From: Candidatus Methylomirabilota bacterium
Lineage (GTDB): Bacteria; Methylomirabilota; Methylomirabilia; Methylomirabilales; 2-02-FULL-66-22
Direction of reading: 5' to 3'
DNA length: 13,483 nt
Assembly (NCBI GenBank): GCA_016208645.1
Contig: JACQXP010000136.1
Coordinates: 1 to 13,483, forward strand
The position numbers and the translations under genes are program-made. How positions within the stretch are numbered: position 1 is the first letter of the stretch; every line of letters begins with the position of its first letter. Under the pieces are notes generated by a model, which worked only from the letters and a program-made list of their open reading frames with translations, did no database searches and was not told the DNA's origin. Positions 6,417 to 13,483 of the stretch are shown in pieces.

Positions 6417-7349
6417 GTGATTCCGGGGGGATGCAGGAAGGATCGCTGGGCTCGACTGGTTAAGGCCAGCTCCGCGGCGGTCGTCCTGCTGATTCTGGTT
6501 TTTCCCGCGGATGAAGTTAGTGGGGCTGCTAGGTCTCCTCGAGACAAAGGTGAAGCTGACCCTCGAACGTTCGTTCCCACGGGCCCTCTCGAGAGCAAGC
6601 ACACTTTCAAGAATTATGTGATCAACACTTACCGTGAGGAGGGAGGCGGGCAGGGATCGCTTGAGGTATTGCGGAATGGGCGCCGAATCTACGCGAGGAG
6701 ATCGCGAGAGGAGAGTGGCCAATTCCTCGTGGGGGAACTTCACGAGACTAACACCCCCAAAGAGCGGGTCAGCCTTGGCAAAGATATTACTGGCCGCGGC
6801 GTTCCGAACATGGTCATCTCGGAATGGACGGGGGGTGCCCATTGTTGCTACTTCGTCTATGCGTTCGAAATTGGGAAGAGATTCCGAAGGCTGGCCACTC
6901 TCGACGCGGGGGATGGTCCACTGGACTTCGAAGACCTGGATAGGGACGGCATTTTGGAATTCCTCATGCGGGACTGGACGTTCGCGTACTGGAAGACCTG
7001 CTTCGCGTGTTCCCCAGCGCCAAGAGTGATCCTGCGTTTCCGCAGTGCTGCCTATCGGATGGCGCCAAATCTCATGCGGAGACCGCCCCCCACTCCAGCT
7101 GAGCTTGCAACCCGCGCGAAGGAGCTTTGGGAGAGTGGCAAATGGAAAGAGGAACTCCCGTCCCCCGATGTCTGGAGCGTGATGCTCGACCTGATATACA
7201 CGGGGAACGCACGGCAGGCGTGGGAATTCATTGAGATGGCGTGGCGCCCAGGCGTCCCAGGCAAGGAGGATTTCCTGAAGGATTTCCAGGTTCAGCTTGC
7301 CAAGAGCCGATTCTGGCCGGACATCAAGGCAATGAACCGGGGAAGGTAA
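6417..7349 (+). CDS. Predicted secreted protein, WTGGAHCC/DxDxDG type, function unknown
   Basis: A 310-residue exported protein. The start has a basic n-region (CRKDRWARLVK), a hydrophobic core SSAAVVLLILVF and a small-residue site near VSGAA, so a Sec signal peptide is likely. The mature part contains WTGGAHCCYF (residues 137-146), a calcium-loop-like DLDRDG (173-178) as in FG-GAP/VCBS-type repeats, and CFAC (195-198). I recall similar GGAHCC-containing hypothetical proteins but know no function. The GTG at 6417 is chosen because GGGAG (6405-6409) lies 7 bases upstream and it gives a normal signal peptide; a GTG at 6378 would add 13 residues. In a hand count of 55 codons from about 6598, G/C at third positions is about 65 percent, against about 78 percent in a 50-codon amidase sample. 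This hints at different ancestry. The next gene, also exported, starts 58 bases later. Confidence 0.82.
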   Translation: MIPGGCRKDRWARLVKASSAAVVLLILVFPADEVSGAARSPRDKGEADPRTFVPTGPLESKHTFKNYVINTYREEGGGQGSLEVLRNGRRIYARRSREESGQFLVGELHETNTPKERVSLGKDITGRGVPNMVISEWTGGAHCCYFVYAFEIGKRFRRLATLDAGDGPLDFEDLDRDGILEFLMRDWTFAYWKTCFACSPAPRVILRFRSAAYRMAPNLMRRPPPTPAELATRAKELWESGKWKEELPSPDVWSVMLDLIYTGNARQAWEFIEMAWRPGVPGKEDFLKDFQVQLAKSRFWPDIKAMNRGR

Positions 7350-7407
7350 GGGGAGCTTTTCCCGAAGTCGGCCCAGTTTCAGCAGAACAGTCGAGGAGGC
7401 AAAGCCC

Positions 7408-7767
7408 ATGATGGGGAAGGGGATGGCGGCCAGCGCGTTGATCGTTGCTGGTTTGCTTTTTGGATGTCTCCTGGCGGCCCGAGCGTCGGCCGACGAGATC
7501 GACGACAAGGTCGTGCTGGACAACCAGTCGGTCCAGGTGGTGCTCTTGACCTTCCCCCCGGGATCGGTCGCCGAGCAGCACGTGAACCCCGAGGCGGAAC
7601 TCGGGATCATCCTGGAGGGAGAGTTGACGCTGATCACTCCGAATGGGCGGGAGGTGCTGAAGCCCGGCGCGGTTCGCTGGCTCCCGCCCGGGACGCCCCA
7701 CGAATCCCGGAACGAAGGAAAGGCCCCGGTGAAGATGTGGGCCCTCCTGCTGAAGCGGTGTAACTGA
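7408..7767 (+). CDS. Secreted monocupin protein
   Basis: A 119-residue protein with a signal peptide (hydrophobic residues about 8-23, likely cleavage after ARASA) followed by one cupin barrel. Cupin motif 2 is complete: Gly87, Pro93, Gly95, His98 and Asn102 in GAVRWLPPGTPHESRN. Motif 1 is nearly so: Gly52, His58, Glu64 and Gly71, but the second histidine of HxH is Asn60. Metal binding by His58, Glu64 and His98 therefore remains possible but altered. LFGC at residues 17-20 weakly resembles a lipobox, so a lipoprotein is an alternative. Small periplasmic cupins bind metals, organic acids or sugars, but no substrate can be named. GAGGAGG (7393-7399) lies 8 bases before the ATG. The dehydrogenase remnant begins right at its stop codon. 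Confidence 0.88.
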   Translation: MMGKGMAASALIVAGLLFGCLLAARASADEIDDKVVLDNQSVQVVLLTFPPGSVAEQHVNPEAELGIILEGELTLITPNGREVLKPGAVRWLPPGTPHESRNEGKAPVKMWALLLKRCN

Positions 7768-7768
7768 G

Positions 7769-7993
7769 GTGCACATCACGAGGAAGAAGCTCTGCCACAA
7801 GGACTTGAGTTACATGAGCGCCCTGGGCAAAGAGTACAATGTGCCGCTTCCGATGGTGAACAGCACCCTACAGGTGTTCGACCTGGCCAAGGCGTGTGGA
7901 TTGGGTGAGGAGAACTTCACCGGCCTCGTGAAATTGTGGGAGGGCGTCTCCAAGGTTGAGGTACGGGGCAAGAGCTTGGAGGGGCCCCGATAG
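7769..7993 (+). pseudogene. C-terminal remnant of a beta-hydroxyacid dehydrogenase (HIBADH family)
   Basis: The 74 codons from a GTG at 7769 encode KDLSYMSALGKEYNVPLP, then a LAKACGLGEENFTGLVKLWEGV helix. This is the pattern of the last helices of 3-hydroxyisobutyrate / tartronate-semialdehyde reductase-type enzymes (about 290-300 residues). The Rossmann NAD-binding domain and the catalytic Lys motif are absent, and the frame is closed by a TGA at 7751-7753. The upstream DNA encodes the cupin instead. The homology thus begins at a junction within about 20 bases of the cupin stop, as expected if a deletion removed the rest of the gene. There is no Shine-Dalgarno site; at most it could be translated by coupling, since the cupin stop (7765-7767) is one base away. 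I treat it as a non-functional fragment. Confidence 0.72.
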
Positions 7994-8024
7994 GCGGGAT
8001 TGAATCTTGATCCCCCCGGCTTGA

Positions 8025-8054
8025 ATCTGCGTTTATTTGCGTTCCTCTGCGGTT
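8025..8054. repeat. Three tandem 10-base units in the 7994-8087 gap
   Basis: The units are ATCTGCGTTT (8025-8034), ATTTGCGTTC (8035-8044) and CTCTGCGGTT (8045-8054), all sharing TGCG at the same place. The opposite strand reads as repeated AACGCAGA-like words. From memory, similar AACGCAGA/AACCGCAGA tracts are scattered between genes in many environmental genomes, with unknown function. The tract covers a TTG at 8037 that opens a longer methyltransferase frame, which argues against that start. Confidence 0.6.
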
Positions 8055-8087
8055 GCATCGCTTTGGGGTTTCGCGAGAGACGTTCAG

Positions 8088-8813
8088 ATGGATTCGGCGC
8101 CCTGGACACCCCACGGCATCGCTCTCCTTGACTTCTACAACGGAGACACGTCCGCCGAAATCATCGTCCATGGGGACGATGGCGAGACAGAGGTCGTCCC
8201 GATCCGCGTCTTCTTCCGGGGCCCCTCGGACTTTTCCGCCCTGGAGGCGGCCGCGCTGGACCTGTGCCGGGGGCGCGTCCTGGACGCAGGCGCTGGCACC
8301 GGATGTCACAGCCTTGTCCTCCAGGAGCAGAATCTCTCGGTGTGTGCCATTGATATCGCCCCCGAGGCCGTTGGGATCATGGGGAAACGCGGCGTCAAGG
8401 ATGCCCGTTGTGCGGATCTGTTTTCCTTCGAAGATGAGCCGTTTGATACGATCCTGATGATGATGAACGGCATCGGGGTCGTCGGCGACCTCGCCGGCCT
8501 GGATCGCTTCCTGGGGGATGTCCAGCGGCTGTTGAAGCCCGACGGGCAGATCCTACTGGACTCGTACGACCCCAACTGGACCGAGGACATCGAGGGGGCG
8601 GCACCTCCACTGGCCGGCGTTCCCGCGGGCCGATACCTCGGCGAGATGCGCTTTCAATTGGAGTACAAGGGAAGGAATGGTCCGCCCCTGGCGTGGCTGT
8701 TCGTGGGCTCGAAGATCCTGGCTGAGCGGGCCGGGAAAGCTGGCTGGTCCTGCGAGATCATCTGGCAAGAGGAAGAGGGGCATTATCTGGCGCGCCTGAT
8801 CCACAGCAAATGA
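8088..8813 (+). CDS. Class I SAM-dependent methyltransferase
   Basis: A 241-residue Rossmann-fold methyltransferase. The SAM-binding motif I is VLDAGAGTGCHSL (residues 64-76). The acidic residue that binds the SAM ribose is Asp89 in VCAIDIAPEAV. Asp110 in ARCADLFSF is the likely adenine contact, and FDTILMMMNGIGVV followed by LLKPDGQILLDSYD gives motifs IV to VI. Before it, residues 1-60 (WTPHGIALLDFYNGD) form an unassigned N-terminal part that may recognise the substrate. The fold is clear but the methyl acceptor (small molecule or macromolecule) is unknown. The ATG at 8088 is preferred over a TTG at 8037 that lies inside the intergenic repeat; only a weak GAGAGA (8075-8080) precedes it. It converges with the glutamate dehydrogenase gene, with a hairpin between them. 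Confidence 0.9.
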   Translation: MDSAPWTPHGIALLDFYNGDTSAEIIVHGDDGETEVVPIRVFFRGPSDFSALEAAALDLCRGRVLDAGAGTGCHSLVLQEQNLSVCAIDIAPEAVGIMGKRGVKDARCADLFSFEDEPFDTILMMMNGIGVVGDLAGLDRFLGDVQRLLKPDGQILLDSYDPNWTEDIEGAAPPLAGVPAGRYLGEMRFQLEYKGRNGPPLAWLFVGSKILAERAGKAGWSCEIIWQEEEGHYLARLIHSK

Positions 8814-8846
8814 CCAATGACCAATTCATGGAACCTTCGCGTCCGA

Positions 8847-8864
8847 TCTTGGCGCTCTTGGCGC
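8847..8864. repeat. 9-base perfect tandem repeat TCTTGGCGC x2
   Basis: TCTTGGCGC occurs twice without a gap (8847-8855 and 8856-8864) in the space between two convergent genes, directly beside the palindrome at 8865-8885. A second small tandem repeat, TGACCAA twice (8811-8824), overlaps the methyltransferase stop codon. Both are short and no function is claimed. Confidence 0.6.
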
Positions 8865-8885
8865 ACCAACGGCTGTGCCGTTGGT
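8865..8885. terminator. Perfect 9-bp inverted repeat between convergent genes
   Basis: ACCAACGGC (8865-8873) and GCCGTTGGT (8877-8885) are exact reverse complements around a TGT loop. The hairpin sits 51 bases after the methyltransferase stop and 20 bases after the gdh stop on the other strand. This is where a bidirectional terminator is expected. No T-tract follows on either strand, so a rho-independent terminator in the strict sense is uncertain; it may instead protect mRNA ends. Confidence 0.5.
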
Positions 8886-8905
8886 ACCGGTGGTTTCGCC
8901 CTGCT

Positions 8906-10153
<1,248 letters not shown>

Positions 10154-10156
10154 GGG

Positions 10157-11435
10157 TCAGGCTTCCGGATCCCAGGGAACCTCGGCGGCCCCCGCACCCT
10201 GGGCGCGAGCGGCGGCCTGGCGGGCCTCGTCGTAGATCACCTGGATGGGAACGCCCGCGGCCTGGGACGCCCGCCGGCAGTCCTCGTATTCCGGCGAGAG
10301 GATCGTGATGCGGTCGCCGGACCAGCCGCGCTTGACCCGCACGGACCCGTGGGTCGTACTCACGGTGATGAGGTCCCGGAACAGTTTCCATCGCGTGGCG
10401 GTGTGGGCCCGGACCCCGAAGGTGCTGCTGTGGGTCAGGATCAGGGCGGCAAGCTGGTCGGCGATGGCCGGCTCCGCCAGGACCGAAGGTGCTGCTGTGG
10501 GTCAGGATCAGGGCGGCAAGCTGGTCGGCGATGGCCGGCTCCGCCAGGACCGGGAGCGTGGTGCCGGGCCGGGACTTCTTCATGAAGACGGGCGAGAGGA
10601 AGACATCCAGGGCCCCGGCCTCGAACAGGCGATCCATGAGCGGCTCGAAGAACTGGGGGTTCATGTCGTCAATAGTCGCTTCCAGGACGGTCACCTGGTC
10701 GCGGTCCAGGTCGCCCGCCAGCTCCCCGATGATGAGGCGGAGGAGATTGGGCTGCTCCTTGAGGTCGTGGTGGCCCGCGCCATAGGCCACGCGCCGGATG
10801 GTCATGGCCGGCATGGGCCCATAGGTCGCGGCGAGTGTGGTCAGGATGGCGGCGCCCGTGGGGGTGGTGAGTTCCACAGGGATCTCGCTGCCATAGGCGG
10901 GAACCCCGGTGAGCAGGGCGGCCGTGCCCGGGGCCGGCACCGGCATCTTGCCGTGGGCCGCCTGGATGAAACCGCTGCCGAGGTTGATGGGCGAGACGTG
11001 GATCCGCGTGAGACCGAGCTGGCGGATCCCCCAGGCGGCACCCACCACGTCCGCCAGGGCATCCAGCGCCCCCACCTCGTGGAAATGAATCCGATCGGGT
11101 GTGGTGCCGTGCACGGTGGCCTCGGCCTCGGCCAGCCGGCGGAAGATCCGCCTGGCGTCGGCCCGGACAGGCTCCGGCAGGTCGGCGCGGTCCAGGATGG
11201 CCTCGATGTCCGGGAGGCGGCGGTGCGGGTGACCTTGCTCGTCGGTCCGAACGTGAACCTTCGTCCCCAGGAAGGCGCCGCGCTTGACCTGCTCGGCGGC
11301 AAGCTGGATGCCCGGAACGCCGAGGCCGGAGATGGCCGCCTGCAATCGCTCCACCGGGAGGCCGGCATCCACCAGGGCGCCCAGGATCATGTCGCCGCTC
11401 ACGCCGCTCCAGCAATCGAAGTAGCCGATGCGCAT
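10157..11435 (-). pseudogene. larC: LarC nickel-insertion protein, frameshifted by a 67-base tandem duplication
   Basis: LarC inserts nickel into the pincer nucleotide cofactor of LarA-type enzymes in a CTP-dependent step. The N-terminal FDCWSGVSGDM (residues 6-16), IHFHEVGALDALADVVG (116-132) and the TIDDMNPQ region are clear in the first frame. The first frame fails after THSSTFG (about residue 319) and then reads unrelated Arg/Pro/Gly-rich sequence to a stop at 10011, well inside gdh. The true C-terminus (VSTTHGSVRVKRG, then SPEYEDCRR) is in another frame ending at 10157. The break coincides with two exact 67-base copies at 10416-10549. Removing one copy makes the whole gene one frame of 404 codons including the stop, giving 403 residues, the usual LarC length. 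An AGAGGAG site lies 13 bases upstream of the ATG, rather far. As sequenced the gene should make an inactive protein. Confidence 0.92.
10416..10549. repeat. Perfect 67-base tandem duplication inside larC
   Basis: Bases 10416-10482 and 10483-10549 are identical, and the match continues for three more bases (CCG at 10550-10552 equals 10483-10485), so the repeat is bounded by a CCG microhomology. Sixty-seven is not a multiple of three, which explains the larC frame loss exactly. Such a repeat can form and be lost by replication slippage; an assembly error is the main alternative. Confidence 0.97.
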
Positions 11436-11500
11436 GTGTGAATCGCTGCTCCTCTGGTTATCGGATATCTGTATCGCTGCCCGCTTTGCTCTTGGACAGT

Positions 11501-11632
11501 TTCGACAGCGACAGGGATAGCGACAGCGAAAAAGCTACCGAGACCTGTTCCTCTTCCTGAATCCGCTGTCCCTGTCGGTTATCGCTGTCGGCTCTTTGTT
11601 TCCCGCCGTCCCTGTCGGCCTTCGCTGTCGCC
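11501..11632. repeat. GACAG/CTGTC-rich repeat cluster in the larB-larC gap
   Basis: A left block with CGACAGCGACAGGGATAG then CGACAGCG (11503-11528) is followed by two right blocks of the opposite sense. These are GTCCCTGTCGG-TTA-TCGCTGTCG (11568-11590) and GTCCCTGTCGG-CCT-TCGCTGTCG (11608-11630), 40 bases apart and differing at three positions. Left and right blocks can pair in part, chiefly through their GACAGCG/CGCTGTC ends. The right blocks run into the end of larB and supply its last codons and its TAA. It is neither a CRISPR (no regular spacers) nor a simple satellite. Its function is unknown. Confidence 0.75.
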
Positions 11633-12385
11633 TGTTGCCGCCATGGCATTGATCCGGTGGGCCAGGACGCCGGCGCCGAAGCCGTTGTCGATGTTGACCA
11701 CTGCCACGCCCGCGGCGCAGGAGTTCAGCATGGTGAGCAGCGCCGCCAAACCCTGGAAGCTCGCCCCGTAACCGACGCTGGTCGGCACCGCGATCACCGG
11801 CTTGTCCACCAGCCCGCCCACCACGGAGGGGAGCACGCCGTCCATCCCGGCGACCACGACCAGGACGCGGGCGGCATCCAGGGCCGCCCGGTTGTCCAGG
11901 ATCCGGTGGAGGCCCGCGACGCCCACGTCGTAGAGCGTCTCCACCTGGCTTCCCAGGATGTCGGCGGTCACCGCGGCCTCCTCGGCCACGGGGATGTCGG
12001 AGGTCCCGGCCGAGAGGACCAGGACCTGGCCGACGGGTGGAGCGGGGCGGGCGGGCTTGACGACGATGGCGCGGCTCAGGGGGTGATATTCCGCGCTGGG
12101 CTCCTTGGCCTTGATGGCGTTGAAGATCTCGCGGGAAGCACGGGTGGCCAGGAGCATCCCATGCCGTTCAAGGCTCCGCCTGGCGATGGTCGTGGCCTGC
12201 GAAACCGTCTTCCCCTCGCAGAAGATGACCTCGGGGAACCCCTGCCGGATGGCCCGGTGATTGTCCATCCGGGCGAAGCCGAGGTCCTCGTAGGGGAGGT
12301 GGCGCAAGCGCTCCAGCGCCTGGTCAACACTCAGCCTGCCCGTCCGGACTCCCTTCAGAAGGTTGGTGAGTTCTCCCCGATTCAT
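11579..12385 (-). CDS. larB: LarB, nicotinate adenine dinucleotide carboxylase/hydrolase for nickel pincer cofactor
   Basis: LarB carboxylates the pyridine ring of nicotinic acid adenine dinucleotide and cleaves the phosphoanhydride. This is the first step to the nickel pincer nucleotide used by lactate racemase and related enzymes. The signature N-terminal LSVDQALERLRHLPYEDLGFA (residues 18-38) and RQGFPEVIFCEGKT (47-60) precede a PurE-like core with LSAGTSDIPVAEEA, VAGMDGVLPSVVGG, PTSVGYGASFQG and LTMLNSCAAG. Cys223 matches the cysteine proposed to attack the ring in the Lactobacillus enzyme, from memory. The ATG at 12385 aligns with the usual LarB start; a TTG at 12415 would add 10 residues. 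After GFGAGVLAHRINAMA, where family members end, about 20 extra charged residues come from the intergenic repeat. The gap to larC is 143 bases. Confidence 0.94.
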   Translation of the reverse strand: MNRGELTNLLKGVRTGRLSVDQALERLRHLPYEDLGFARMDNHRAIRQGFPEVIFCEGKTVSQATTIARRSLERHGMLLATRASREIFNAIKAKEPSAEYHPLSRAIVVKPARPAPPVGQVLVLSAGTSDIPVAEEAAVTADILGSQVETLYDVGVAGLHRILDNRAALDAARVLVVVAGMDGVLPSVVGGLVDKPVIAVPTSVGYGASFQGLAALLTMLNSCAAGVAVVNIDNGFGAGVLAHRINAMAATGDSEGRQGRRETKSRQR

Positions 12386-12467
12386 GCTCTCGATCCCACG
12401 AGACAGGTTTAGCAAATCTTCGGGATTTCCGATTCAACCTACCATGAAAAGCGAGAAGGGGCCAATT

Positions 12468-12483
12468 CCTTTTGATCAAAGGG
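12468..12483. promoter_or_regulatory. Palindrome in the larB / DUF1445 divergent region, possible operator
   Basis: CCTTTTGATCAAAGGG is an inverted repeat with a perfect 10-base core (TTTGATCAAA, 12471-12480) and one mismatched pair outside it. It lies in the 195-base region between divergently transcribed genes and touches the -35-like element of the rightward promoter candidate. This is a typical place for a repressor to control both genes. Function is inferred from position and symmetry only. Confidence 0.4.
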
Positions 12484-12511
12484 TGACAACCCGGTGCTTC
12501 CAGAGTATCCT
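12483..12511 (+). promoter_or_regulatory. Candidate sigma-70-type promoter for the DUF1445 gene
   Basis: GTGACA (12483-12488, five of six with TTGACA) and TATCCT (12506-12511, four of six with TATAAT) are separated by 17 bases, about 70 bases before the DUF1445 ATG, in the locally less GC-rich divergent region. No equally good promoter for larB was seen on the other strand. Confidence 0.4.
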
Positions 12512-12580
12512 GGCCCCGCGTGGGTCGGCAGTCAAGGCGGGCAGCAGGGTTTCGAGAGGCCGGCAGGGGGGAAGCGCGAT

Positions 12581-13384
12581 ATGGGGGAACAGCCGGAGAC
12601 CTCACACGTCGTCACGCCTCGTGAAGTCCGGACCCTGATCCGCCAGGGCCGGTGGCGCAAGCCCACGGCCGGCCTGGCGCCCGGATATGTCCAGGCGAAC
12701 CTGGTGGTCCTGCCCCGTGAACTCGCCTACGATTTCCTCCTGTTTGCGCAGCGAAATCCCAGGCCCTGCCCGATCCTCGAGGTGACGGACGTGGGGTCGC
12801 CGGAGCCCAGACTCATGGCCCCGGGGGCGGACCTCCGCACCGACGTCCCCACGTACCGCATCTACCGGGACGGGAAGTTCGTCCAGGAGGTGACGGACCT
12901 GCTGGGCGTTTGGACCTCAGATCTCGTCGCGTTTCTCCTCGGCTGTAGCTTCACCTTCGAGGCCGGGCTGCTCCAGGCCGGGATCCCCGTCCGCCACATC
13001 GCGGAGGGGAAGAATGTCTCCATGTTCATCACCTCGATCCACTGCGCGCCGGCCGGCGCCTTCAGCGGTCCCCTGGTCGTGACCATGCGGCCCATCCCGG
13101 CATCCCTGGTTGCACGGGCCGTCCAGATCAGCGGGCGATTCCCCGCGGTGCACGGGGCACCGGTGCACATCGGCGATCCGGGCGCCCTGGGTATCCGGGA
13201 CCTGGGGAGGCCGGACTTCGGCGATCCGGTGACGATCCGTCCAGGCGAAGTGCCGGTCTTCTGGGCCTGCGGCGTCACCCCCCAGGCCGTGGCCATGCAG
13301 GCCAAGCCGCCCCTCATGATCTCGCACGCCCCCGGCCACATGTTCGTCACGGATATGCGGGACGAATCGCTCGCAGTCTTCTAA
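12581..13384 (+). CDS. DUF1445 / D-glutamate cyclase-like protein (putative hydro-lyase, UPF0317)
   Basis: A complete 267-residue member of the DUF1445 family. The conserved blocks are all present: TAGLAPGYVQANL (29-41), DFLLFAQRNPRPCPILEV, GADLRTDVP, GCSFTFE (121-127), HGAPVHIGDP (191-200), VFWACGVTPQ (225-235) and the C-terminal HAPGHMFVTD. Bacterial members are listed as putative hydro-lyases. A mitochondrial relative is reported as D-glutamate cyclase, making 5-oxo-D-proline from D-glutamate; whether this bacterial protein does the same is unknown. AGGGGGGAAG (12565-12574) lies 6 bases before the ATG at 12581, and the protein then has the normal family length. An upstream in-frame ATG at 12494 overlaps the promoter candidate and is rejected. 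The gene is divergent from larB, suggesting shared control and perhaps a shared pathway with larB, larC and gdh. Confidence 0.93.
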   Translation: MGEQPETSHVVTPREVRTLIRQGRWRKPTAGLAPGYVQANLVVLPRELAYDFLLFAQRNPRPCPILEVTDVGSPEPRLMAPGADLRTDVPTYRIYRDGKFVQEVTDLLGVWTSDLVAFLLGCSFTFEAGLLQAGIPVRHIAEGKNVSMFITSIHCAPAGAFSGPLVVTMRPIPASLVARAVQISGRFPAVHGAPVHIGDPGALGIRDLGRPDFGDPVTIRPGEVPVFWACGVTPQAVAMQAKPPLMISHAPGHMFVTDMRDESLAVF

Positions 13385-13483
13385 GCACCCGACGCCTTCG
13401 CGAAGCCAGCTGACCAGGGAAGACCAGCGGGGTGGGCTGTTTTCTGGATTCATGGGGTGATCGTTGGTTCGGCGGGGGATAGT

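Noticed and set aside
6291..7637. 448-codon - strand open frame
   Set aside because: It is antisense to the secreted protein and cupin, both of which have signal peptides, start sites and (for the cupin) complete motifs.
10245..11441. 398-codon + strand open frame across larC
   Set aside because: It is the mirror frame of larC; part of its apparent repeat is the 67-base duplication.
11501..11632. CRISPR array
   Set aside because: Repeat words are short, in mixed orientation and without regular unique spacers. There are no cas genes.
11657..12412. 251-codon + strand open frame
   Set aside because: It is the mirror frame of larB, which has a full set of family motifs.
12494..12580. 29-codon N-terminal extension of the DUF1445 protein
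   Set aside because: It has no Shine-Dalgarno site at 12494, overlaps the promoter candidate, and would exceed the family's usual length.

Overview
The window is high in G+C (roughly two thirds by eye). It encodes about thirteen recognisable protein genes, several in tight same-strand groups with good Shine-Dalgarno sites. There are no rRNA, tRNA, CRISPR, phage or insertion-sequence genes. The gene mix (AtzG/AtzE-like amidase pair, COG3618-type amidohydrolase, URO-D-family protein, PilZ, DinB, LarB/LarC, DUF1445) suits an uncultured GC-rich soil or subsurface lineage such as Methylomirabilota/Rokubacteria. This is an inference from gene content, not a taxonomic result.

Region 1 (1-3937, + strand) looks like a catabolic operon. 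It holds the C-terminal three quarters of a LysN-like PLP aminotransferase, a 74-aa AtzG/DUF4089-like subunit, an amidase-signature hydrolase with an intact Lys-cisSer-Ser triad, a TIM-barrel metal-dependent hydrolase and a DinB-fold protein, with gaps of 11 to 59 bases. Together they could take apart an amide- or lactone-containing compound and transaminate a product; the substrate cannot be read from the sequence.

Region 2 (3938-8813, + strand) is looser. It has a PilZ c-di-GMP receptor, a 75-aa protein of unknown function, a long structured leader followed by a URO-D-family protein, a secreted Cys- and Asp-rich protein of less GC-rich codon use, a secreted monocupin, a C-terminal remnant of a beta-hydroxyacid dehydrogenase, a 10-base triplicated intergenic repeat and a class I methyltransferase.

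Region 3 (8906-12385, - strand) reads larB, larC, gdh. LarB and LarC make the nickel pincer nucleotide cofactor of LarA-type racemases and epimerases; larA and larE are not in the window. larC is broken by a perfect 67-base tandem duplication, and deleting one copy restores one 403-residue LarC frame. A GACAG/CTGTC repeat cluster fills the larB-larC gap and supplies the end of larB. Divergently from larB, a DUF1445 (D-glutamate-cyclase-like / putative hydro-lyase) gene runs on the + strand from a promoter-like region with a palindrome.

Most worth following up: the 67-base duplication that switches larC out of frame, the structured leader with a T-box-like core and possible translational switch at 5122-5299, and the grouping of DUF1445 with larBC and gdh.
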